Both the position numbers and the translations under genes were made by a program. This document shows positions 1-6,701 of a DNA stretch of 64,000 nucleotides, piece by piece. Within the stretch, counting starts at the first letter, position 1. Each line of letters opens with the position of its first letter. The notes beneath the pieces are model-generated. The model did no database searches. It was given only the letters and a program-made list of their open reading frames with translations, and was not told the DNA's origin. Origin of the DNA: Azospirillum humicireducens. GTDB taxonomy: Bacteria > Pseudomonadota > Alphaproteobacteria > Azospirillales > Azospirillaceae. The DNA lies in NCBI RefSeq assembly GCF_001639105.2, contig NZ_CP028903.1, forward strand, positions 93,269 to 157,268, given 5' to 3'.

Positions 1-1217
1 ACGTTGCCGATGTCCTGGGCCGACTCCCGCAGGCTGTGCACCGACTGGTCCGCCTTGCGGGCCTGCTCGACCGCCGACAAGGCGATGCGGGCGGAATCGT
101 CGATGCGCAGGCGGATCTCGTCCAGCGACCGAAAGGTGTCGTCGGCCAAGGCCGAGACCGACTGGACATTGCTTGCGATCTGCTCGGCGGCCACGACGGT
201 CGAGGATGCCTGCTCGTTGGTGCGGTCGATGATGCCGGTCAACTGGCGCGCGGTGCCGTCGAGCGCACCCGCCGACGAATCCACCGTATCCAGACCCTCC
301 ATCGCCGTCCGTTCGAAATGGGAAATCAACTCCTCCAGGTGGGCCGCGCGCAGGCGCTGGCGCCGACTGGCCGCAATGTCCTGGAAGGCGGCCCGAACAT
401 GCTCGTTCGCTGGGGATTCGAGTATTTCGTCCGGAGTGCCGATCTGGGTGATGCGACCCGTTTCCATGAAGGCGATAAGGTCCGCCAGCCGCACCGCTTC
501 CTCCGGTTCCTGGGTGGTGAGCAGAACGGTCGCGCGATGCGCCCGCTGCCATTCGAGGAATTCGGCCTCCAGCTCCTGCCGCAGGACAGGGTCGACTCCG
601 GCAAACGGCACATCCATCAGCAATATCGATGGATCGCCCATCAGGGTCCGCGCCAGACCGATCCGCAGCCGAACCTCGAACGGCACCTCGTGCGGGAGCT
701 GAGCGGCGACATGGCCCAGCCCGATGCGTGTCAGCACGGCAAGTGCCCGGTCCCGACGGTCGCGCCGGCGCAGACCGGCAACCTCAAGTCCGAAGGCGAC
801 ATTGTCCAGAAGACTGCGATTCGGCATCAACGCCGCGGTGCCGAACGTCATCGCCATGGTGTCGCGGCGGACGGCCACCAGATCGGCCGGCGTCATCGCC
901 CCCATGTCGCGCCCGTTCAGGAACACGGTCCCTCCGGTGGGTTCGACCAGACGGTTCAGCATGCGGATCAGGGTCGACTTGCCGGAATTGGACCGGCCCA
1001 GCAACGCCAGTATCTTGCCGGCCGGCAGGTCGAAGGAGACGCCGGCCACGGCCACCGACGCGCCGGTCTCCCGCCGGATGTCGGCGCGGTCCGCGCCGGC
1101 CCGCAGCATGGCCAGAGCCTGGGAGGGATTGCCGCCATACAGCTTGCATAATCCCTCAGCCGACAAGATCACGCTGCCGGTCGACGCGATGCCCTGCATG
1201 TGTTCTGACGAATCCAT
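1..1217 (-). CDS. ProV-like pseudo-ABC ATPase fused to a chemoreceptor signalling region (partial)
   Basis: The gene runs off the left edge; 405 residues are visible from the ATG at 1217 in one uninterrupted frame. Residues about 15-280 form an ABC ATPase domain of ProV/OpuAA type, including the extra N-terminal helix of ProV proteins (about 33-50), and align end to end with the ProV at 12793-14076. Walker A is intact (G74 to T82, K80). The other catalytic motifs are lost: the Q-loop Gln is Gly126, the SGG of the signature is Pro-Phe-Glu (179-181), the Glu after Walker B is Val203 and the H-loop His is Gln236. ATP binding is possible but hydrolysis is unlikely. From about residue 300 the CBS tail of ProV is replaced by a long Ala/Ser/Glu/Gln-rich heptad helix typical of MCP methylation regions; the signalling tip lies outside the window. 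No membrane segment is visible, so a cytoplasmic receptor is inferred. It follows proX on the same strand. Confidence 0.85.
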   Translation of the reverse strand, partial: MDSSEHMQGIASTGSVILSAEGLCKLYGGNPSQALAMLRAGADRADIRRETGASVAVAGVSFDLPAGKILALLGRSNSGKSTLIRMLNRLVEPTGGTVFLNGRDMGAMTPADLVAVRRDTMAMTFGTAALMPNRSLLDNVAFGLEVAGLRRRDRRDRALAVLTRIGLGHVAAQLPHEVPFEVRLRIGLARTLMGDPSILLMDVPFAGVDPVLRQELEAEFLEWQRAHRATVLLTTQEPEEAVRLADLIAFMETGRITQIGTPDEILESPANEHVRAAFQDIAASRRQRLRAAHLEELISHFERTAMEGLDTVDSSAGALDGTARQLTGIIDRTNEQASSTVVAAEQIASNVQSVSALADDTFRSLDEIRLRIDDSARIALSAVEQARKADQSVHSLRESAQDIGN

Positions 1218-1234
1218 CTGCGTTCCCGATCATC

Positions 1235-1280
1235 GAGTGGCTGGGAGTGGCTGGAAGCGACTGAAGGCGGGAATGGCTGG
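1235..1280. repeat. 10-bp tandem repeat upstream of the pseudo-ABC/MCP gene
   Basis: Two perfect adjacent copies of GAGTGGCTGG (1235-1244 and 1245-1254) are followed by a degenerate copy (1255-1264) and a partial copy ending at 1280. The array lies in the proX to pseudo-ABC/MCP gap, just upstream of the start at 1217. It could be a protein-binding array or a slippage-prone sequence; nothing else in it is recognisable. Confidence 0.6.
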
Positions 1281-1352
1281 AGACGGCCGTCCCTCACGCC
1301 CACACGTTCGGAACGGACCGCCTCCATGAACAGCGCAGGAAAGGGTGCGCAG

Positions 1353-1370
1353 CCGCCGCAAGGCCGGCGG
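1353..1370 (-). terminator. GC-rich hairpin after proX
   Basis: A 6-bp perfect stem (CCGCCG at 1353-1358 and CGGCGG at 1365-1370, loop of 6) lies 15 bases beyond the proX stop. There is no T-run, so it may be an attenuator or an mRNA-stabilising end rather than a true terminator. It could make the downstream pseudo-ABC/MCP gene less abundant than proX. Confidence 0.3.
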
Positions 1371-1385
1371 TGGCGCGGCAACGGA

Positions 1386-2276
1386 TCAGAGCTTGCCGGT
1401 GACCCAGTAATCGATGCGGGCCTTGTTGTTCTTGATGTAGTTGTCGACCGCCTTCTCATAGCTGGATTGGCGGGCTTCCTGCATCATCGCCTCCAGATCG
1501 CCGATCGGCAGGACCATGCGGTTCAGGAACTCGTACACGTCCGGGTGATCCTGGTAGAAGCCCTTCCGGACGATGGCGTTCACGCTCTCCAGGCCGCCCA
1601 AGGCACCCTTCGGATCCTCGATGTAGCGCAGCTTCCAGTTCGCGAACATCCAGTGCGGGCTCCAGCTCGTCACGACGATCCACTCGTTGCGCTTCATGGC
1701 GCGCTCCAGAGCGGCGAGCATCGCGGCATCGCTGGCCGACACCAGCTGCATTCCCTTCAGATCATAGGTCTTCAGAGCCTTCTCCGACGCCTGCATCAGC
1801 CCCGAACCCGGATCGATGCCCTGGATCTTGCCGCCCAACTGCTTCTGCACCTCCGGCTTCTTCAGGTCCTCGATGGATTTGACCTGATCGACGGGGATGT
1901 AGTCCGGCACGACCCAGCCCAGACGGGCGCGGGTGTAGAGCGGGCCGAGATCGACCACGTCCTTGCCGACCTTGTCGAGATAGGGCTTGTGGGTCAGCGG
2001 TTGCCAGGACATCAGCATGGCATCCAGCTTGCCGCTGGCGATGCCCTGATACTGGATGCCGATGTCGGCCATGGTCAGTTCGACCTTATAGCCGAACCGC
2101 TCCTCGATCACATGCTTGGCGAGCTTCGTCACCGCTTCGGCATCCGACCAGGCGGTCCAGCCGATGTTGATGGACTTCTCCGCCGCGTGCGCCTGGTTGG
2201 CGATCACACCGGTCCCAACACCGACCGTCACGGCCGCCGACAGCAGAATGCCCAAGGCTTTACCGAAGATTTTCAT
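1386..2276 (-). CDS. proX: Glycine betaine ABC transporter, periplasmic substrate-binding protein
   Basis: This 296-residue periplasmic binding protein of the OpuAC/ProX family captures quaternary amines such as glycine betaine for a ProVW transporter. A Sec signal peptide ends at an AHA site near residue 31. Tryptophans in the GWTAW, SWQP and SWSPHW segments are those expected to build the aromatic cage around a trimethylammonium group. The start at 2276 is chosen because TAGGAGG sits a few bases upstream and the signal peptide begins there; a longer frame to 2486 lacks such support. The ATPase and permease (proV, proW) are not beside it but lie 10 kb away behind dgcAB-etfAB. The next gene on the strand is the pseudo-ABC/MCP fusion. 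gbcA is divergent. Confidence 0.93.
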   Translation of the reverse strand: MKIFGKALGILLSAAVTVGVGTGVIANQAHAAEKSINIGWTAWSDAEAVTKLAKHVIEERFGYKVELTMADIGIQYQGIASGKLDAMLMSWQPLTHKPYLDKVGKDVVDLGPLYTRARLGWVVPDYIPVDQVKSIEDLKKPEVQKQLGGKIQGIDPGSGLMQASEKALKTYDLKGMQLVSASDAAMLAALERAMKRNEWIVVTSWSPHWMFANWKLRYIEDPKGALGGLESVNAIVRKGFYQDHPDVYEFLNRMVLPIGDLEAMMQEARQSSYEKAVDNYIKNNKARIDYWVTGKL

Positions 2277-2337
2277 CAAGAAGCCTCCTATTATCGTTTG
2301 TTTGTTCGGATTGACCGGTCCGCCATGCGGAGACTTG

Positions 2338-2364
2338 TGCCGGGCGCGTGCAGGTTGCCCGGCA
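2338..2364. promoter_or_regulatory. Inverted repeat in the proX leader
   Basis: TGCCGGGC (2338-2345) and GCCCGGCA (2357-2364) form a perfect 8-bp dyad with an 11-base spacer. It lies about 60 bases upstream of proX in the 491-bp proX/gbcA divergent region (2277-2767). It may be an operator or a hairpin in the proX leader. No clear sigma-70 hexamers were recognised nearby. Confidence 0.4.
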
Positions 2365-2562
2365 GATCGCTTCCGTCTTGCCGGTGGCCGTGATCGGACG
2401 ATCGACAAACATCCAGCCTGCGGATGGTCGAAAACCGTCGCGGACCGAGGCGGAAGGCCGTTTCCAACTGATGCGAACCGTCGCACACATCAGTACCGAT
2501 TGAGGAAGAATGCAGGCCCTGAAAGCAGAAAACCTTCATCAGAGCGGCAATTCGTATCGGAT

Positions 2563-2641
2563 TTGCGACAGCCTTGCGCGGACCCCGCCCGGCGCAAAAA
2601 GACCGGACTGGCTGTCGGCCTTTTTAAAGTTGATGTCGCAA
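2563..2641. promoter_or_regulatory. Candidate regulator-binding region upstream of gbcA
   Basis: This stretch holds TTGCGACA (2563-2570), an inverted pair TTGCGC (2574-2579) and GCGCAA (2592-2597), and TGTCGCAA (2634-2641), the reverse complement of the first. The same octamer lies upstream of dgcA (6606). A shared site for the GbdR-like regulator at 5380 is inferred from the repetition and position only; no experimentally known consensus is matched. Confidence 0.4.
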
Positions 2642-2767
2642 TCCAGAACGCGGCGCGGTCCGGCCGGCTGCACGCTGTGCTCCGTGGAATCGAAAGAAGC
2701 ACGGCCTTAGGAAGGTTGAAACGGTTCCACGAACAAACGGCCCCACTCCCGCAGAAGGTCAACCGTC

Positions 2768-4048
2768 ATGCCGTCCGAGATCTCCATAGAAGCCCTGCTG
2801 ACGCGCCGCAAGAAGGGGTACAGCCTGGAAGCCCCGTTCTACACAAGCGAGGACATTTTCAAGCTGGATATGGAGATCATCTTCGGCCGCCACTGGCTGC
2901 ATGTGGGCGTCGAACCGGACGTGCCGGAACCGGGCGACGTGATGGTGGTGGATATCGGCAAGACGTCGGTCATCGTGATGCGAGATGACGACATGGAACT
3001 GCGCGCCTATCACAATGTCTGCCGCCATCGCGGAGCGCGCATCATCCTCAAGGAGAAGACCTCGGTCGGCAATCTGGTGTGCAGCTATCACCAGTGGACC
3101 TATGGCCAGGACGGCGAGCTTCTGTTCGCGGAGCACATGGGCAACGACTTCGACCGCAAATGCCGGAACCTGAAGAAGGTGCACATCCGGTCGGTCGGCG
3201 GCCTGATCTTCATCTGCCTGGCGGAGGAGGCCCCGGACGACATCGACCGCATGGCCGCGGCCATCGAGCCCTACATTCTCCCGCACGACCTGAAGAACTG
3301 CAAGGTCGCCAAGACGGTGGACCTGATCGAGAAGGGCAACTGGAAGCTCACGATGGAAAACAATCGTGAATGCTACCATTGCGTCGGCAACCACCCGGAA
3401 CTGACCATCCCACTGTTCGAATACGGCTTCGGCTTCGCTCCCGACGGCACCAACCCGAAGCGGATGGAACACGCCGCCAAGTACGAAGCGCTGGTCCAGT
3501 CCTGCCACCTCGGCTGGGAAGCGGCCGGTTTCCCCAGCCGCGAGGTCGAACGCCTGACCGACGTCACCGGCTTCCGCACCGAACGCCTGCCGCTGGACGG
3601 CGCCGGCGAGGCCCATACCAAGGACACCCGCAGCGCCTCCCAGAAGTTGCTGGGCTCGATCACCGAGCGCAAGCTGGGCGCCCTGTCCTTCTGGACCCAG
3701 CCGAACTCGTGGAACCACTTCATGAGCGACCACGTCGTCACCTTCTCGGTGTTCCCGCTCGGTCCCGACCGCAACCTGCTGCGCACCCGCTGGCTTGTCC
3801 ACAAGGATGCGGTGGAAGGCGTCGACTATGACCTGAACCGCCTGACCGAAGTGTGGGAGGCGACCAACCAGCAGGATGCCGATCTGGTCGAGATCTCGCA
3901 CAACGGCGCCATCAGCCCCGCTTATGAGCCGGGCCCCTACTCGCCCTACACCGAACCTCTCGTCGAGAAGTTCACCGAATGGTATGTGAGCCGCATGTCC
4001 GAGCATCTGCTGGGCAAGCAGGCCGCGGTGGGCGTCGCCGCCGAATGA
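2768..4048 (+). CDS. gbcA: Glycine betaine monooxygenase, Rieske oxygenase subunit
   Basis: This ring-hydroxylating-type oxygenase (426 residues, normal for GbcA) removes one methyl group of glycine betaine oxidatively, giving dimethylglycine and formaldehyde. The Rieske [2Fe-2S] motif is C85-x-H87 and C105-x2-H108. The mononuclear iron site is in the segment NNRECYHC followed by a further His (GNHPE). Electrons come from GbcB, 69 bases downstream. The ATG at 2768 follows AGAAGG. It is divergent from proX, so uptake and first catabolic step share one control region, which carries repeated TGTCGCAA-type motifs. Choline-demethylating or stachydrine-demethylating paralogues are the main alternative, but the GbcB, DgcAB and ProX neighbours favour betaine. 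Confidence 0.93.
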   Translation: MPSEISIEALLTRRKKGYSLEAPFYTSEDIFKLDMEIIFGRHWLHVGVEPDVPEPGDVMVVDIGKTSVIVMRDDDMELRAYHNVCRHRGARIILKEKTSVGNLVCSYHQWTYGQDGELLFAEHMGNDFDRKCRNLKKVHIRSVGGLIFICLAEEAPDDIDRMAAAIEPYILPHDLKNCKVAKTVDLIEKGNWKLTMENNRECYHCVGNHPELTIPLFEYGFGFAPDGTNPKRMEHAAKYEALVQSCHLGWEAAGFPSREVERLTDVTGFRTERLPLDGAGEAHTKDTRSASQKLLGSITERKLGALSFWTQPNSWNHFMSDHVVTFSVFPLGPDRNLLRTRWLVHKDAVEGVDYDLNRLTEVWEATNQQDADLVEISHNGAISPAYEPGPYSPYTEPLVEKFTEWYVSRMSEHLLGKQAAVGVAAE

Positions 4049-4117
4049 CGCGATGCCAGGGCGGTCCCGGCCGGCAAGCCGCTGGGATCGCCCGTTGTTC
4101 ACGGCTCAGGGAGAGAG

Positions 4118-5242
4118 ATGACGATGCAGCAGGATGCGGCTCCGCCTCCGGTCCGGGACTGGGATCCCGAAATCGACGACACGCTGGTGTGCCGGGCGGT
4201 GCGGGACGAAACGCACGATGTGAAGACCTTCGTCTTCGCACCGCGGCACCCCTGCCAGTTCCGGTTCAAGCCGGGTCAGTTCATCACGCTGGAACTGTCC
4301 ATCGGCGGCGAAACGGTCCATCGCAGCTACACCATCTCCTCCTCCGCCGCGCGGCCGAACCGGCTCTCCATCACCGTCAAGCGCGTGCCAGGCGGCCCGG
4401 TGTCCAACTGGCTGCACGACACCCTGAAGCCGGGAGACACCATCCGCGCGGTCGGTCCGCTCGGCGAGTTCACCCCCGGTGACTCCGTTGCTCCGCGCAA
4501 GTTCCTGTTCCTCTCCGGCGGCAGCGGCATCACTCCCCTGATGTCGATGACCCGGACCTTCGACGATCTGGGCGATGATCACGACATCGTCTTCGTCCAC
4601 GCCGCCCGTACACCGGCCGACATCGTCTTCCGCCGCGAACTGGATGCGCTGACCGGTCCCGGCCGCCGTCTGCGCGTCGCCCATGTCTGCGAAGGGATCG
4701 GCACCGAGGCCCATTGGGCCGGCTTCACCGGCCGGCTGTCCCTGCCGATGCTGGGACTGATCGCTCCGGACTTCATGGAGCGGGAGGTCTATGTCTGCGG
4801 TCCCGGTCCCTTCATGAAGGCGGTGCGCAGCTTCCTGGAGGGGGGTGGCTTCGATATGGGCCGCTACCATCAGGAGAGCTTCAACTTCGAGGAACTGGCC
4901 GCGGAACTCGCCGCGCAAGACACCTCGGCCCAGGCGGCACCGGTCCAGGCCGCACCGGACGGCGGCATGCCGGCCACGGCCGGATTCCGCATCGAATTCA
5001 CGAAGACCGGCAAGGTCTTCGCCTGCCCGCCCGACATGGCGGTGGCGGATGCCGCATCGGCTGCCGAGATCCGGGTTCCGACCTCCTGCTCCCGCGGGCT
5101 GTGCGGAACCTGCAAGACGAAGTTGATCTCCGGCACCGTGGAAATGAACCACACCGGCGGCATTCGCAAACGCGAGATCGACCAGGGGTTGATCCTGCTC
5201 TGCTGCAGCCGCCCCACCAGCGATCTGGTGATAGAGCGATAG
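4118..5242 (+). CDS. gbcB: Glycine betaine monooxygenase reductase subunit
   Basis: This 374-residue iron-sulfur flavoprotein passes electrons from NAD(P)H to the Rieske centre of GbcA. Order of domains: flavin-binding barrel with the HRSYT motif near residue 70, nucleotide-binding domain with GGSGITPLMS, then a C-terminal plant-type [2Fe-2S] ferredoxin with C324, C329, C332 and C362. Ala/Pro-rich residues at about 265-290 link the reductase and ferredoxin parts. A second in-frame ATG at 4124 could also be used. It is cotranscribed with gbcA by position; the region after it (5243-5379) carries a 14-bp tandem repeat before the regulator gene. Confidence 0.92.
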   Translation: MTMQQDAAPPPVRDWDPEIDDTLVCRAVRDETHDVKTFVFAPRHPCQFRFKPGQFITLELSIGGETVHRSYTISSSAARPNRLSITVKRVPGGPVSNWLHDTLKPGDTIRAVGPLGEFTPGDSVAPRKFLFLSGGSGITPLMSMTRTFDDLGDDHDIVFVHAARTPADIVFRRELDALTGPGRRLRVAHVCEGIGTEAHWAGFTGRLSLPMLGLIAPDFMEREVYVCGPGPFMKAVRSFLEGGGFDMGRYHQESFNFEELAAELAAQDTSAQAAPVQAAPDGGMPATAGFRIEFTKTGKVFACPPDMAVADAASAAEIRVPTSCSRGLCGTCKTKLISGTVEMNHTGGIRKREIDQGLILLCCSRPTSDLVIER

Positions 5243-5312
5243 AAGCATCGCCAGTGAATTGTCTTCCGGGTGCCGGCCACTGGGGCTAGCATTCGGGAAG
5301 ACGAATCAGAAT

Positions 5313-5368
5313 GCGATCGGACTGGGGCGATCAGACTGGAGCGATCAGACTGGGGCCGTCGGACTGGG
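5313..5368. repeat. Four tandem 14-bp repeats before the GbdR-like gene
   Basis: Four contiguous units of the form GCGATCAGACTGGG run from 5313 to 5368: units 1 to 3 differ at one or two positions and unit 4 has GCCGTCGG at its start. The array ends at the probable Shine-Dalgarno of the regulator (GGGAGG, 5366-5371). It may be an autoregulatory operator array, or a slippage-prone leader. Because 14 is not a multiple of 3, copy changes would shift any reading frame through it. Confidence 0.75.
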
Positions 5369-5379
5369 AGGATGTCCTG

Positions 5380-6534
5380 GTGGGGAAGACAGTGGAATAT
5401 CGCCGTTTCGGCGGTAGCGGTCCCGCCCCCCGGCAGGAGGAACGCGCGCTTTTGTCGGTCGGGTTCATCCTGACCAACAACTTCACCCTGACGGCGCTCG
5501 CCCCCTTCATCGACGCCCTGCGGCTGGCCGCCGACGAAGGAGACAGATCGCGGCAGATCCGTTGCCACTGGACCATCATCGGATCGCGGGCGGAACCGGT
5601 GATGTCCAGTTGCGGCATCGGCGTCGCCCGCTGGGAACCGCTGACCGATCCCCGCCGCTTCGACTATCTGGTCGTGGTGGGCGGGCTTCTGCACGCCGGC
5701 CCTCAGCTCGACGACGAGACGCTGGCCTATCTGCGCGCCGCGGCGTCCTACGGCGTGACCCTGGTCGGCGTGTGCACCGGCAGCTTCGTGCTGAGCCGCA
5801 TCGGCCTGATGAAGAACCGGCGCTGCTGCGTCAGCTGGTACCACCATAGCGATTTCATCGAGGAATTCCCCGATCTGGTTCCGGTGGCCGACCAGCTTTA
5901 CGTGGTGGACCGCGACCGAATCACCTGTTCGGGAGGCGCCGGGGTGGCGGATCTGGCCGCCTTCCTGATCGAGCGCCATCTGGGCCGCGCCACGGCGCAG
6001 AAAACCATGCATATCCTGCTGATCGACAAGGCGCGTCCCGCCAGCCAGTCGCAGCCACAGCCGCCGACGGTCATGGAGATCACCAACGACCGCGTCCGCC
6101 GCGCCCTGCTGCTGATGGAGCAGCACATCAGCGACCCCCTGTCGGTGGAAGAGATCGTCAGCCGCCTGAACGTCAGCACCCGGCAATTCGAACGGCTGTT
6201 CAGACTGGCCGTGGGCACCAGCCCGGCCACCTATTACCGCAGCCTGCGCCTGCGCTATGGCCACTGGCTGCTGCGCAACACCAAGCGCTCGGTCACCGCC
6301 ATCGCGAACGAGGCCGGCTTCGCAGACTGCGCGCATTTCTCACGCCAGTTCCGGGAGCTGTTCGGCGTCCCGCCGTCGGAGGTGCGTCGCACCGGCGGAC
6401 CGGATGTGGAGGCGGAGCCGCATTTTTCGCCTCTCGCCGCTTTCCGCCGCACCGACGGCGAGTCCCTGCTGCCAGACCGCCGCCTGTTCGAGGACCCCGC
6501 GCCGACTGTCAAGGACAGCGCACCGGTGGAGTGA
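5380..6534 (+). CDS. gbdR: GlxA/AraC-family transcriptional regulator, GbdR-like
   Basis: This is a two-domain regulator: an N-terminal DJ-1/PfpI-like (class I glutamine amidotransferase fold) sensing domain, with the GVCTGSFVL nucleophile-elbow-like segment, and a C-terminal AraC double helix-turn-helix that includes the ANEAGFADCAHFSRQF recognition segment. In Pseudomonas GbdR of this type activates gbcAB and dgcAB in response to betaine and dimethylglycine; the position between gbcAB and dgcA supports the same role here. The start is placed at GTG 5380 (384 residues) because GGGAGG lies 8 bases upstream; an ATG at 5311 would translate the 14-bp repeats into a low-quality N-terminus. Confidence 0.85.
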   Translation: MGKTVEYRRFGGSGPAPRQEERALLSVGFILTNNFTLTALAPFIDALRLAADEGDRSRQIRCHWTIIGSRAEPVMSSCGIGVARWEPLTDPRRFDYLVVVGGLLHAGPQLDDETLAYLRAAASYGVTLVGVCTGSFVLSRIGLMKNRRCCVSWYHHSDFIEEFPDLVPVADQLYVVDRDRITCSGGAGVADLAAFLIERHLGRATAQKTMHILLIDKARPASQSQPQPPTVMEITNDRVRRALLLMEQHISDPLSVEEIVSRLNVSTRQFERLFRLAVGTSPATYYRSLRLRYGHWLLRNTKRSVTAIANEAGFADCAHFSRQFRELFGVPPSEVRRTGGPDVEAEPHFSPLAAFRRTDGESLLPDRRLFEDPAPTVKDSAPVE

Positions 6535-6605
6535 CGGGACGCGGATGCTCCGATTTCCCCGAAATTTCAGATGCTTGATTGCGCTGCGCCGCTCCATTCC
6601 GCCCC

Positions 6606-6649
6606 TGTCGCAAAAAGGTAATTCCCGGTCGCGGGGGGCAACGCGACAA
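6606..6649. promoter_or_regulatory. Candidate operator upstream of dgcA
   Basis: TGTCGCAA (6606-6613), GGTCGCGG (6627-6634) and CGCGACAA (6642-6649) are spaced along the dgcA leader; TGTCGC and GCGACA form a perfect inverted pair about 31 bases apart. The octamer recurs upstream of gbcA. A GbdR-like or other regulator site is inferred, not matched to a known consensus. Confidence 0.4.
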
Positions 6650-6701
6650 TGGCGGCGATGGTGAATTCTTGGCAGGCTCAATACTGGGGATCGTTCCTGC
6701 C

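Noticed and set aside
2759..4102. 447-codon open frame antisense to gbcA
   Set aside because: It mirrors gbcA codons in GC-rich DNA, has low-complexity His/Asp/Val-rich translation and no domain; gbcA has full Rieske motifs.
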